64,000 nt of DNA from Poteriospumella lacustris (GCA_008000375.1 SMOI01000072.1:1-64000), one strand, 5' to 3'. Numbered from the stretch's first letter, positions 34,217 through 46,900 are shown. Numbers and translations: made by a program. The notes: a model not told the origin generated them from the sequence alone.

Positions 34217-37200
34217 ATGATTCAGTCCCCGAAGAACTCGGCTCGGATATCGGAGCAGACGAGAACTCTGATCACTGACTATTACAAGCTTTCTAACAAC
34301 CGCGTCCACACAAACAATATCCCAGTTGCCTCTAAGAAGAAGCGCGGGTCCTCTCCGCCATCTCCGTCGAGCTCCACGAGGCAAAGCGTGCTCAGCGACA
34401 TCAAAGACCACAATTCGATCGGCTCGTTCGAGACCGAGGAGCAAGTGTCGGTAGATGAGTTGCACAAGCTTCTTCTGGACCCTAAGCTGTCGAAGAAAGA
34501 CAAAGAGAGAATCTCCAAGGCACTGCTTGAGGGCGACATCAACCACTACCACGACTACCTCAGTCGGGCGGCCAGTCGCGACGACAAACGCCGCCAGCCG
34601 AAGACCGAGTCGTCAGAGGCTCTTCTGAAGGAACTGCAGCGCGACAAGGCGCATCTGCTGCGGATGCGCCACCGCTTGCCGAAGCCCCACTTCCTGGAGC
34701 TGACGCCCGCCAGCATGACGATCCCCGTGCGCTCGGGCCGCGACGTTCGCGCGGAGAAGATCGCGCTGATGCGGCGGGGCTTGACGACGGCAGGGCACAA
34801 CCCCGACGGCAGCCCCAACAGTATGGGCGCCGTGGCTCGGCGCCACCAACAGCTGGAGCAGATCCAGCGGATGAGCTTCTACAACGACGCGCCGCCCGGC
34901 GAGTTCGTCCCGCACGACGCGGCGTACCCCGGCGGGTCCCTCGAGCTGCCGGGGTCGCCGTCGCAGGCGATGGTGGAGAGCTTCATGCTGATGCAGTCAG
35001 AGCAGGTGCATCACGTGGGCCACGGCCGCGGCGCCAGTCGGCGGCTGCACATGACCGACGACCTGCAGAGCGCCAACAGCAGCACCGCCGACATGCGCGC
35101 GGGCGGCCACGCGCTCGAGTACGACCGCAGCATCAACGGCGACTTGGCGGAGAACTCGTCCATCGAGCTGTCGCACCACGACGGCGGCGACGACTTCAGC
35201 GCGCTGGGCGGCGCTGCGCGTGTGGCGACGAAGGCCGCGGCGGCGCCGGGCGCGGCCAGCGACAGGAGCCCCGGCAGGGCGAAGGACTCGTTCCTGCTCA
35301 CGACGGTGCCCGGCCAGGACGCGGCGCCGTCGCTGCCGCCGCCCGACGTGACCCTGTCGATGGTCAACAACGTCTCGGAGGCGTCGCTGTCCGCCGCCGA
35401 CCGCATCGTCGTCGACGCGCACGGCAACGTGCTGCAGGGCGCGCAGTCGCCCACCGTCCCGCCGCCCGCGCACGCGCACGTGCATCGCGGCCTGGCCTCC
35501 GCGCACCCGCAGCACCCACAGCACGCGCAGCACGCGCGCATGCGCACGCAGCAGTTGGCGGACCACGTCGTCGTCACCGACGCCAACCCGCGCGAGTTGT
35601 ACTCGCAGCTCGCGCGCCAAGACAAACGGTACGTCGCCCGCTCTGCGCGCCGCTGTCCGTCGCTCACCGCCTCTGTCTCTGTCTCTGTCTCCGTCTCTGT
35701 CTCCGCACAGGAAGCGCATCGCGCAGCTGAAGCTGCAGCTGCAGGCCGAGAAGGAGCACGTGCAGCGGCTGAAGGCGCAGGCGCAGGAGGCGATCCAGCA
35801 GCGGGTGGGCCTCAAGCGGCAGCTGGACGGCTTCCGCCAGACGCTCAAGGACTACCTCGAGCAGCACCGCCACCCGCTGCGCGGCTCGATCCTGCGCTGC
35901 GTGGACGACTCGATGGTGTACCACCTGCTGCAGCGCTACGACGGCTTCTCGCTGACGCCGGAGGCCATTCTGCTGCTGCTGGGCAACTCGCTGGGCACGT
36001 CGATCCTCGTGGACCCGACGCTGCAGCACGAGCGCGAGACCGGCCTGCCCAACAACAACGTCGTGTCCGAGCACCCCGACTTCGCCGCGTGGAAGGCGGA
36101 GGAGAAGGCGGCGCACGAGCACATCCTCATGGAGCGCCTCGCGCCGCTACTCGAGGCGATGACGGCCGAGGGCGTGCTGCCCGTCAAGGCGCTCGCGCAC
36201 GACTTCCACTCGACGATGACCATCAACAACTACCAGCACTTCGGCCAGCGCCACCCGTACCGCCTCCCGGCGCTGATGCACGTGAAGAAGCACGGCGACC
36301 CGCGCGACAAGGTCGAGCGCGTCGCCCTCGACCCGAACCCGTTTCGCGACCACGAGCGCTCGGCCGAGGCGGAGCTGCTGCAGCAGGCGGCGCAGCGGCG
36401 CGGGCGGCCGTCGTCCGGCGCGGCGGCGCGGCCGCGCGTCAACCTGCTGCCGGCGAGCCCGCCCGGCGCAGCGCTGCGCGCGTCGCTGCTGCTCCCCGCG
36501 GCGGCGGCGTCGGGCGTCGGGCTCGTGCGGCCGTGGACGACGGACGCGCACCGCGAGCCCAGCCTGCACGGCGCGGACGGCGCGCTGCAGCTCGTGCAGA
36601 GCCTCGCCGACACCGCCGGCGGCCGCAGCCGACGGTCGCCGCCCCGCAGCGCCGCAGAGACGCCCGCGTCGCCGACGGTCGGCGCCGGCTTCCGCCTCGT
36701 GCAGGCGTCGGGCCGCATGTCGCCGCTGGGGCTGCGCGAGGGCGCCGCGGCGCCGCACGCGCAGGACGACGCGCTGCACCTGCACGGCGCGACGCAGCCG
36801 TCGCTCGCGAAGCTGGTGCACGGCGTGCGCCAGGACATGCTGCCGCGCGCGATGCGGCCCGACGCGCTGCAGCTGTCGACGGCCAGCGGCCAGCTCGGCG
36901 GCGCGCTGCTCGAGGCCGACGACGCCTCCGACGCGCGGCGCCGGCCCCGCGGCGACCTCGACCACGACGACGACGACGTCAGCAGCCTCGGCGACGACCG
37001 CTCCGCCGCCCTCGCCGCCGCCGCCGCGCTCCACGACGGCGGCCACGCGCCCGCCGTGCGCACGCTCGGCAAGGGCGACCTGGGCCGCGCGGCCGCGGGG
37101 CTGGGCGTGCGCGCGCAGACGGCGATCTCGATCATGCACGAGAGCCTGGTGGAGGAGGGCATCCTGTACGTGGAGCCCGACGCGGTGCTCTCCGACGAGC

Positions 37201-38336
37201 AGATCGCCGCGCTCGGCAAGCGCGAGCGCACGGCCGACGCCGTCATCTCGCAGGTCATGCGCCGCCAGAAGTTCGAGGAGGCGCAGCAGGCGCAGCAGGC
37301 GCAGCTCGCCGAGGAGGCGCGGCGCGCCGCGCAGGAGGCGGCGGCGGCGCCGGCGGCCGCCGAGGCGGCCTCGTCGGTCTCCGACCCGACGCTCTCCGAG
37401 CCGCCGCCGGCCGCCGCCGGCGAAGCGATCCACGCGGCGACCGCGGCGCCGGGCGTCGTGCTGCAGGACTCGACGACGACGGGCGTCGAGCTGTCGCGGT
37501 CGAGTCTGCGCGGCAGCGCGTCGTTCGAGGCGCTGCTGGCGGGCGCGCAGCCCGTGCAGCGCACCGCCTCCTTCGTCTTCGCGCCGTCGCCGCAGCTGCA
37601 GCAGTTTGAGGCGGAGGAGGAGCGGCGGCCGCGCGCGCTGCACAGCGCCGCGACGGCGTTTCTCAATTCGCCGGCGAATCCGCAGTTCGCGCGGGACGCG
37701 GAGAGCGTCGGCAGCCGCAGCACCGCGGACGCCTCGGAGCTCTTCAAGCCCGATCTGCTCGAGATGCAGCAGCTGGCGCAGAAGCGCCAGATGATCCACA
37801 CGCCGCTGCTGGCGACGCCCGATCCGAAGGAGAAGATCGACGCGCTCATCGTCGCGATGTCCTCGCACCACAAGCGGCCGACCGCCGGCGCGACGGCCGA
37901 CGCCGCGCGCTCGGCGCCGCGCGCGCTGAAGACGCGCGAGCTGCTCACGATCTACCACAACCGCGGCAGCCACGAGGCGCGCTGGCAGCAGAAGGACCCG
38001 GGCGCCTTGGGGCCGCCGGCGGAGGCGCTGGCGGCGCCCGCGCACGACGACCCGCGACTGCTCATGCTGCCGGTCTCGAGCAACGAGACGCTGCCGCGCG
38101 CGGGCGTCGACCCGCAGTCGCTGCCCGCCATCTCGCCGTACCGCGGCTTCCCCCACGAGGTGCAGGTCATGAGCAGCGGCGTGCCCGCGGGCGCGGGGCT
38201 GATGCTCTGGCGGCCGCGCCGCGTCGTCAACGCGCGCGACGGCCACGCGCAGGTCGCCCGCTACGGCCGCGCGGCGACTCGCAGCCGCTCGCCCACCAAC
38301 GGCCGCGTCGCGCCGCCCTTCGTCTCCGCCTCCTGA
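34217..38336 (+). CDS. Large low-complexity protein with a central coiled coil, unrecognised
   Basis: Exons 34217-35628 and 35711-38336, joined across an 82-bp intron (phase 2) that contains a GTCTCT-type run, give 1,345 residues. The join produces an unbroken coiled coil (about residues 460-520: RKRIAQLKLQLQAEKEHVQ and onward). After it comes the most ordered-looking part, about 520-660, with HRHPLRGSILRCVDDSMVYH and a DFHSTMTINNYQHFGQRHPY stretch that could be a small folded domain. The rest is rich in A, G, P, S, R and E, with an alanine/glutamine-rich helix near 1010-1050, and is probably disordered. The N-terminal 140 residues are basic and helical. I recognise no family; a scaffold or cytoskeletal role is possible but unsupported. 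Confidence 0.75.
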
Positions 38337-38345
38337 GCCACTGAC

Positions 38346-38353
38346 TGTACATA
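38346..38353 (+). terminator. Candidate 3'-end motif TGTACATA
   Basis: Starts 10 bases after the stop at 38336 of the large unrecognised gene. Confidence 0.4.
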
Positions 38354-38373
38354 CCGCATCAATTAACCGCCGC

Positions 38374-38379
38374 GTTACA
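38374..38379 (-). terminator. Candidate polyadenylation motif TGTAAC (MSH2)
   Basis: The plus strand reads GTTACA, so the MSH2 transcript carries TGTAAC about 55 bases beyond its stop. The two convergent genes therefore carry the words for their ends within the same 97-bp gap. Confidence 0.4.
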
Positions 38380-38433
38380 AGCCACTCCCCGACCCCGCCC
38401 CGCCAACGCTGCGAGCCGCGACGGCGCAGACGC

Positions 38434-41400
38434 CTACCGCGACCGCTTCGCGGCGGCGGCCTCTTCGACGGGCGCGTCCGACGGGTCGTCGGCGCCGCAG
38501 CGCGGCCGCTTTCTCGACGCGGCGACGCGGTCGGCGACGCCGACGACGACGGCTTCGATCGCCAGCGCGTCGCGGACGATGGCGTCCGGGAAGCCCGCCA
38601 CCTGGGCGCAGTGGACGCCGTAGCTGCGGTCGCTGGCGCCGGGCCGCAGGCGGTAGAGCATGTGGATGTCGCGCGTCTCCGCGCTCACGACGGCGTCCAC
38701 GTGCAGCGACGCGAAGGCCGGCTGGCCCGGCGCGTGGCAGACCTCGTCCTCGAGGGCCGCCAGCTCGTGGAAGTGCGTCGCGCAGAGGACGAGGGCGCGG
38801 TTCGCCAGCGCCAGCTCCTCCAGCACCGCCCACGCGAGGCCGAAGCCGTCGGCGGTCGACGTGCCGCGGCCGATCTCGTCGATCAGCACGAGCGACCGCG
38901 GCGTGGCGAGGCGCACGACCTCCTCCATCGCCGCCATCTCCGCGAGGAACGACGACACGCCCAGCGCCGCCGTCTCCGCCGAGCCGGTGCGCAGGAAGAC
39001 GCGGTCGAAGAGCGGCAGCACCGCCGCGCGACAGGGCACCGCCGAGCCGATCTGCGCGAGCACGGCGGCCGTGCCCACGGCCTTGAGGATGGTGCTCTTG
39101 CCGCCCATGTTGGGCCCGAAGATGACGCGCGCGGCGCAGGGCTCGCCCACGCAGAGGTCGGAGGCCACCACGTGGCTGGCGCCGAGGCGGTCGCGCAGCA
39201 GCGGGTGGTACAGCCCCTGCAGCTCCATCCGCCGCGGCGCGTCGCCGGCGTCGAGTTGCTCGCAGAAGCGCGGCATCGTCCAGTCGTAGACCAGCGCGAC
39301 GCTGGCCAGCGAGGCCAGCGCGTCAAGAGTGGCCACCTTGTCGGCCACCGCCTGCAGCAGCGCCAGATACGTGCGCGCCACCGTCCAGGCCTCGAGCACG
39401 ACGCCTCGCTGGTCGGCCTCGTAGGTCGCCTTCTGCTGCTCGTACAGCTGCAGCAGACTCTCCAGCGGCTTGGTCAAGAACAGCGCGCCCGCCTTCTGCT
39501 GCGACAGCACGCGGTACGCGACCTTCTGCGCGTCCAGCGCCTTGAGCACTTTGCTCGACAGCCGCTTCGTCACGCGCAGGTGGACGCCGTGCACGTCCGA
39601 CCGGTCGAGGTGCAGCTCCTTCTTCTCGACGCCCAGCTGGGCGGGCAGCGCCGCGACGAGGCTCAGGATCTGCTGCGCGGTGGCCTCCAGCTCGCGGTGG
39701 CCCGCCGCCAGCTCCGCCGTCAGCGACGGCTTCACGCGCAGGAACCGCGCGCGAAATAGCCACTCGCCCTCGTGTCTGGGCGCGTCCTTGGCGCCACTTG
39801 CGCGGCCGTACGAGGCCTGCAGGTGCTCCGCGTCGACGATCTCCTCGACGAGCGCCAGCAGCGGCGCGCACTGGTCGCACGCGGCTTTGAGCTCGCGCGC
39901 GTGCGTCGCGACGTCGTCGACGACGGCGCTCGACAGCTGCGACGGCTCGCTCATGGCGCCGCAGACGGCGCCGGCCCGCGACACGCACTTGTACAGCTCC
40001 AGCAGGTCGCGCAGCTCGCGGCTGCCCGTCGGCGACAGGGCGCGCAGCGACGGCGGCGGCCGCAGGCGCTGCAGCAGCCGCGACAGGTCGCCGAAGTGTT
40101 TCAGGAACTCGGCGCTTTCGCGCAGCGTCGCGAGCAGGCGCGGGTTGGCCATGAAGAACGAGACGCACTGCTGCCGCGCGAGAATGGTCGGCAGGTGGCT
40201 CGACGGCCGCCGGATCCAGCCGCGGAGCAGCGCGCGGCCCATCGCGGTGCACGTGCGGTCGACCATCCGCAGCAGACTGGCCGGCTGCTGCCGCTTCATC
40301 GGCCCGGCGCCGCCCATGTTATTGCCCGCGGTCTCCGGCAGCAGCTGCAGAGACGAAATGGCGGCGCGGTCGAGCAGCAGCAGCTGCTGCGCCTCGTCGT
40401 CGTCCGCCGCGACCGTCAGCGAAATCGGCGCGTCGCACAGCGGCGCCGCGCGCTGCGCCCGCAGCTGCTCGAGCTTCTGCTGTCGCCGCAGCGCCACCAT
40501 TGCCGAGAGTATGCCACCCTCGTTGCCTCGGAAGGCGTCCTCCACGTCCTGGACGCCGCGGGCCCAGTGCACGTCGACCGCCGCCGGGCGGTCTCCCCCG
40601 AAGGACGCGGGGCAGACGACGCCGGCTATTTCCGCCAGCGCCGATTGCTTGTCCTTCTCGAGCAGCAGAGACTTCGTGGCAGCTCTGTCCACAAAGACGT
40701 CGAGGTCGCGCTCCAACACGCGGATCAGCCTCCGCAGACGCAGCTCGTCAGCGCTGACGTCCGCCGCATCGTCCGTCGACGCGTCGTCCGCGTCCGCGGC
40801 CCTGTGACGCACGGAGGCGGCCGCCTTGCGATCGACATCGCTGACGGTGTCGACGATGATGCACTCGCGGACGCTGTACTGCGACACAAGGGACTTGAGC
40901 CTGCAGCGACGACAGCGACGGTCAGCGACGGCGACAGGCGGCAGGCGACAGGCGACAGGCGGCAGGCGGAGGGGGGGGGGGGCGCTTACTTGGAGAACTC
41001 GTCGTCGTCGCAGAAGCTCATCACGCGCAAATTGTAGTCGCCGTAATTGAAGTAAGCAAGCGAAAGGAGGGACCGGTGGGACGACGCGTCCAGGTACAAC
41101 GCGGCGACGTAGTCGTCGTCCGTCTGCGTCTCACTAAACGACCCCACGACGTCTTCGATGGGCCGTTTGTTGCCAACGCTTCCCGAGGCTATCAGTTCAT
41201 AGGTAGCTGTGACGTCTTTGGACCGTTTCCCCCACAGACAGATGCTGTGGTGACGCACCAGCTGAGAGCACACTTTGCGGAAGAACTTCCGAGACAAACT
41301 CAGCGACTCCAGACCGTGCTCCAGCCGCACCGCATATCGTGTGCGGTAGAACTCATCGGCTATGTACAAAGCTTGATATTCGAAGCAGGTGAAGGTGTAT

Positions 41401-41528
41401 TCCTGCTCGAAGAAATGGAAAGTGAGTCCCGGCCGGATCCGCTGAGGGGTGGCGTTGCTCAGAAGTTTACACACGAACTCGTGCATCGGCAGCTTGCCCT
41501 GCGACTGCAACGGTGTTGACACATTCAT
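38434..41528 (-). CDS. MSH2: DNA mismatch repair protein MSH2
   Basis: Exons 41528-40990 and 40900-38434 (89-bp intron, phase 2) give 1,001 residues; human MSH2 is 934. The join gives DDDEFSK-LKSLVSQYSVRECIIVDT, continuous with the N-terminal domain. The C-terminal ATPase has Walker A GPNMGGKST (about residue 775), the FLAEMAAMEEVVRLA signature block, Walker B LVLIDEIGRGTSTADGFGLAWA and ATHFHEL. An N-terminal domain before the connector and the C-terminal YGVHCAQVAGFP block favour MSH2 over MSH4/MSH5. MSH2 pairs with MSH6 or MSH3 to detect mismatches and small loops. The C-terminus ends in a short basic, possibly nuclear-targeting tail (KRPR and AAAKRSR). The intron carries a GGCGACAGGCGGCA-type minisatellite and a 12-base G-run near 40971-40982. 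Convergent with the gene ending at 38336. Confidence 0.92.
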
Positions 41529-41658
41529 GTCCTTGTGCGCCTAAACCATAAGCAAGGAAAGGAGGGACGTCTGGCCACGCGATTTCGTTTGTGTCGAGGC
41601 GGACGGCGGCGGTCGAAGGAGACGACGCGTCGCCGCCGGCGGCGGGTTTGAACTGAGC

Positions 41659-41737
<79 letters not shown>

Positions 41738-41904
41738 CACGACGACGGCGATCACCACGGCATCGATGTGACCATGACCTGAGCCGAGCGATGGGGATTG
41801 CGTCGACGTGTCGACCTTGATGAAGGATGAAGGACTTGCGGGTTATTCACGCACATCATGCTCTGGGTTGAGACTTCTTTCATGTGGTATACCCAATAGC
41901 GACC
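41529..41904. promoter_or_regulatory. Divergent promoter region of MSH2 and the gene at 41905
   Basis: 376 bp between divergent starts, dominated by the GAC trinucleotide run. A 5-codon upstream ORF (ATG at 41882) ends shortly before the ATG at 41905. Confidence 0.45.
41661..41736 (+). repeat. (GAC)25 trinucleotide repeat
   Basis: An uninterrupted run of about 25 GAC units, 76 bp, lies 133 bp upstream of the MSH2 ATG. On the minus strand it reads as GTC/TCG units and makes a serine-rich open frame that is not called as a gene. No comparable uninterrupted trinucleotide run was seen elsewhere in the window. Confidence 0.97.
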
Positions 41905-43524
41905 ATGAGCTCTACCGCCTCCGTCTCGAAGGAAGATGTTGGCGAGGTGCTTGCCCAGTGCACCTGTACGTCACTGGATTCCGCTCTATCCTTTCTCAGC
42001 CGCAAGAACATCATTGGTACAGTTAAACTCCCCGAAATCAAGAAAGCAGCAAAGTTTCTTCGCGACCGCGGGTTTAGCGTCAATCTCTACGCGAACAAGG
42101 CGGAGCTCGAGGAGCAACTCTTCACTATCTTCGCCCAGCTGCCGTCACGAGCGGGCGGCAACAGCTCAGTGCCTTCAAAAGCTGCTTCATCAGTAGGGAC
42201 GACCAATGCCTCTACTATGTCCATGCCGACAATACAGGCGGCACAGCCTCCCCAGCCCAAGCCAATGGCGCCTCCTCAGCCCAAGCCAGTGGCGCCGCCA
42301 GTAGCGCCTCCCCAGCCCAAGCCAGTGGCGCTCCAGCCGCAGCCCAAGCCAGCGCAGATGCCCGCCACTCTCCCACCTCCAACCAGCTCAAGCGGCCAGT
42401 ACTCTGCGAGCGTAGCAGCTCGACTGAAAGATCTAAATTCGAAGAAGCGGCGGGTCTTCGACGAAGCCGTCGCCATTCCGGGCATGACGGCCGCAGAGGT
42501 CCTCGACGCGTTGCGGTTCATCAACACGGCCGACTGCTGCGTCGACGCCGTCGTTGACGGTGTGGTCATGAAGCGCAGCGTAAGTACCGCCGACGTTTTG
42601 TTTGTGGTTTGCGGTTGATCTGACTGATGATGCGTGCTGCAGGCCGCGTGTGATCCGCGCGATGACGCCAACATCGCCGCCCTGGAGCGCAGTCTGTACG
42701 ACCGCGCAGTAATGGAGAGCGAGAAGGAGCGAGACAACATCCAGCAGCGAAAGCGGCAGAAGATCAGTGATCTGAAGAACGACATCCAGAGCGAGGTCTT
42801 CTCGTACGAGGAGTTCGCCGCCTCGGTGCTGCTCCGAGGGCTGCCGTCCTCGGTGACTGGCGCGTTGGCGCTCTCCTCGTCGGCATCAAGCTCGTCGTCA
42901 TCTGGCGCGTCAACTCGCGTGGTCGCTGACCACCGCTGTCTTCGAGGCAGCTCGCTGGTCCGCGCTCTGGTGCTGTTGTTCGACTACGTCGCCGCGGACT
43001 CTAAGTCGCTCGAGCTGTGCGAGCTTATCAGCGCCCCAATAGGCGGCTTGCGAGTCACGTTGGTCGAAATCCTGCTTCTGGAGCGGGACGCGTTGAAGTT
43101 CTACAAGGACGCGGGCTACGCGTATCTGTTGTCACTGATACACTCGCTCGACGCTGTCGGCGAGCCCGTCTTTGACAAGTCGTTTCTGGACGATCTATGG
43201 CGCATTGGCGCCGTCAAGGCGCTCACATCGACACAGTGGCGCAAGCTCTTCACGGGCCTCTCGTCGCAGTTCGAGCAAATCAGCGCCATTCTGACGTCGA
43301 CGAAAGAGTCCTTTCAGCGCGGAATGGTGAAGATCCCGCGCGATGGCGGGCTGATTCCCGAGCTGTTCCGGTCGAAGTCGCTGGTCGCGTACGTGAAGAT
43401 GCTCCGGTCGAACGTGGAGGCGGACGGCATCGAGATCGCCGACGAAGACTTCGGACTGCTCAGCGAACGCGAGTCGGTCGCCGACGATGACGACGATGAC
43501 GAAGACGACGACGACGATTACTGA
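41905..43524 (+). CDS. Unrecognised protein with P/Q/K repeats and an acidic tail
   Basis: Exons 41905-42579 and 42643-43524 (63-bp intron, phase 0; GTAAGT and a CTGAC branch-like word) give 518 residues. Residues 1-75 are an all-helical unit (VSKEDVGEVLAQC...LSFLSRKN...AKFLRDRGF) of a size that could be a small helical adaptor domain. Residues about 113-150 are PPQPKP repeats. Residues 175-300 are helical, including a charged helix (YDRAVMESEKERDNIQQRKRQK). Residues 320-490 form a second helical region with hydrophobic runs (LVRALVLLFDYVA, LRVTLVEILLLERDALKFY). The tail is almost pure Asp/Glu and ends in tyrosine. I do not recognise the family. An ATG at 41905 in GACCATGAG is the first in frame. 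Confidence 0.75.
42245..42352 (+). repeat. Coding minisatellite (PPQPKP units)
   Basis: Imperfect units of about 24-33 bp around the core CCCCAGCCCAAGCCA, repeated four times or so, encode PPQPKPMA/PPQPKPVA-type repeats. Third-position differences between units show the array is not brand new. Confidence 0.85.
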
Positions 43525-43907
43525 CCGCTGCAGGCTGCTGCTCCCGCCTCATTGCTCTCTCTTCGTAACCGTTAATCAATGACCTCACCGCCCACGAATC
43601 GCCTTTCCCTCGACACCTTTGGGTGTCGGCAGCCAACAGAGCAGTACCGCAGCAGTGGTAGCAGCATCTTTGTCAACGTTGCCGATCAATCAAGTGCCAC
43701 GGTCACTGTCACGGGGCGTCGAAGAACGAAACGCTCGGCGGCGGTTGGATCTTCAGCGAGCGACGAGCGACGAGCGACGAGGCAATCGACCGATCCATCC
43801 GCCTTCCCAGCAGATCTCGGTGAACAACACTATTCGGACGGCTTTGACAGGTGTATAAGGAGGCCATTGGCAGCACTGCATCGTTGGACTTGCACCAGTC
43901 AGTTTGA
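43525..43907. other. Intergenic region upstream of the myosin-RCC1 gene
   Basis: 383 bp between two plus-strand genes. An open frame from the ATG at 43579 overlaps the myosin start out of frame and has no recognisable domain; if transcribed it would act as a long upstream ORF. No clear TGTAA-type word was found after the stop at 43524. Confidence 0.4.
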
Positions 43908-46900
43908 ATGGCGGCGTCGAAGTTGAAAAACTGCGACAGTTCCGTCGAGTCCATTGCGGCGGCGATTCGCGAGGATGCTGCAGAAAACATAGAATACGAC
44001 TATCTGGGCTCGGCTCTGGTGAAAATCAAGAGCGGTCATCAGGATCACTTCAACACATCGGCGAAATTGGAAATTTTACACAAATACAGCTCAGCGTTGC
44101 CGGGAACGAGTCCACATGCCTATCGCTTGGCGGAAGAACTGCGCAGATGGGCCTTGGATCAGAAGTCGTCCAGACTTGTGATGTTCCGAGGAATGAGTGG
44201 TTCCGGAAAATCGGAAGCGTATCGATCGATGCTGCAGCACTTCCTCTACACCGACGTGATGCAGACGACCATCAGTGGCATCGCCGAGGAGCGAGATTCG
44301 TCAAAACCTCTCGGATTCTACGCAAACCCAGCGATTGTTTCATCGGAAGCCTCGGCGACGGCCAAGAAGCTGTACGCGTCGATGTGTCTGCTCAACGTGT
44401 TCAGCAGCGCGGCGACCGAGAAGAACCCCTGGTCCAGCCGCGTTGGACAGTACACCCAGCTGCACTTCAGCAGTCAAGGGAAGATCCTTGACGCCGTTAC
44501 AGTCCCTATTTTCACCGAAATGCTGCGATGCAACCCGAAGGACCCCAACGTCGGGCCGCTCTTCATCCAGCACCTCCTCGTGCACGCCCGCGGCAAACCC
44601 GAGTACTTGCTGCTCAACAGCAGCTTCCGCGACATCTACACGCATCACCGCGAGATCGCGTACGACTCGGAGCTCTTCCACCTGCACGACGTGCTGGTGC
44701 ACTGGGGCGGCATGCACGAGGAGCAGTGGGAGGGCCTGTTGAAGGTGGTGGCGAGCGTCGTGCACCTGCAGAGCATCAACATTCTCGGCTCGGAGACCAC
44801 GATGATCTCCGCAAACACCAAGAATCACGTGTCAATCGCCGAGCAGCTCCTGGGCCTGGAGTCTGGCACGCTGCTCGCGTGCATCATGAAGAAAGTCGAC
44901 GACCGGCCGTCGCGCCCCGCGGGCTCCACGATGGAGTGCCGGCCGCACGAGTCGAAGATCATCCTCGAGCTGCTGTGCAACGAACTGATGGTGCGCACGC
45001 TCACGTCGTGCTTGGACTATTTGCGGACGAACCACGCGGCCAACATGGCCACGTTCTTCGACGCCAAGGCCCCGCAGGACGGCTCGCTGCACCTCTTCGA
45101 CCCGCCCGGCTGGGAGCGCTATCTGCCGCAGACGCCGGGCAACTTCTACCAGTACCTGAACCACTACGTGGAGGAGAAGTACAACACCTTCGCCATCCAA
45201 GAGCAGTTCTTGGGCGAGCTGTACGCCTACCAGGACGAGGGCATCCAGCTCGACTTCGTGCAGCAGCCCAACATCAGCCAGTTCGTCGAGCTGCTCGAGC
45301 TCAGCCCCGGCGGCCTCATCGGCATCCTCGAGGACGCCTGCGGCGCTCAGAAGCCCGACGACAAGGCCTTCGCCGACAAGGCGATCATGAACTTCGGCCG
45401 CGTGAAGCTCGTCCGCGCTGGCGGTGCGAAGACGAAGCCGACGACGTTCGTCGTGCGCCACTCGTTCGCCGAGGCGGCCTACGACTGCGACGGCTTCATC
45501 TTCTGCAACAAGCTGTCGGAGCCATCGCCCACGATCCTCAACACGCTCAAGGCATCGACGATTCCCTTTCTGCAGTCGGCGGCGCACTTCGGGCCGCTGC
45601 TCAATGCCGCGCCGGCCCCGCCGCCGCCCGAGGAGGGCAAGGCGAACCGCCTGACGAAGGCGAAGATCACGCTGCTGTACACGAAGTTCCTGCAGATGAC
45701 CGACAAGCTGCTGGCGTACCTGGCGTCCTGCGAGAAGAAGAACTTTGTGCTGTGCGTGAACGCATCGGCGGCCGTCGACGAGGCGGTGCTCGGCGGACAG
45801 ATCCAGTCGCTGCTGATCCCGAATCTCGTCGAGCTGTCGCGCTTCGGCTACGGCTACCGGCTGCAGTTCGTCGAGTTCTTCCAGCGCTACCGCATCTTGG
45901 CGAAGTTCGAGCACGCGACGCTGCCGATCGGCCTGAGCCCGTCGCTGATGCACGACGTGCACCGCATGCGCAGCTACAGCCAGGCGCTGATGGACGAGGT
46001 CGTCGCCCTCGTCGCGCAGCTCGAGATGACCGACCTCGACCTGTCGCAGGGCAGCGCGGGCCTCGCCGTCTACGGCAAGACCTGCATCTTCGTCAAGGAC
46101 TCCTTCGGCGAGCTCATGGAGCGCGCGCGCTTCACCTTCTTCGAGCGGTACACCTCCGCGGCCGTGCGGCTCCAGGCGCTCGTGCGCATGACGTTCTTCG
46201 CGCGGCGCTTCGCCGTCGTGCGCCGGGGCGTCATCGCGCTGCAGAGCCACGCTCGTCGACGCGGGCAGCAGCAGCGCTACGCGGTACTGTTCAACGCGGC
46301 GTGGCGCATCCGCAACTGGCTGCTGTGCCAGCGGCAGTCGCGCAAGTACCAGCGCATGCGCACGGCCGTGAGCCTCATCAAGAGCAAACTGCTGGGCAAG
46401 ATGGTGCAGCGCATCCGCTACCAGCGCCTCATTCGCGCCGCCCGCAACTTTCAGTTTTTGGCGCGCGGTTCGCTGCTGCGGCGACAGGCGCTGAACGTCT
46501 TCGACGCCGTCGTGCTGCTGCAGCGCACCTTCCGCGCGCTGCTGACGCGGCGCCGGCGCCGTCGCCAGCGACAGACCGCCATCCTGCGCATCCAGCGCGT
46601 CTTTCGCGGCCACCGCGCGCGCGCGAAGCTGGGCAACCTCGTGCAGATCCTGAAGATCCGCCGCGAGCAGCGCGTCGCCCACAGCGTCGTGCAGAAGATC
46701 CAGTCGATCTGGCGCGGCAAGCTCGTCATCGCGCGCTTCCAGGAGATCGTCGCGGCGACCGTCGTGCTGCAGCGCTGGTTCAAGGCCTGTGTCCACTACC
46801 GCCGCTTCCGCAAGGTCCGGTCGCTGGCCATTTGGCTGCAGTCGCAAGCGCGGCGCTTGTCGGCGGCGAAGCGCACGAACGCGATCAAAGTGGGCAACAT

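Noticed and set aside
38434-41528. Identification as MSH4 or MSH5
   Set aside because: An N-terminal domain before the connector and MSH2-type C-terminal blocks fit MSH2 better.
43579-43926. 115-codon frame overlapping the myosin start
   Set aside because: No recognisable domain; more likely 5' UTR, at most an upstream ORF.
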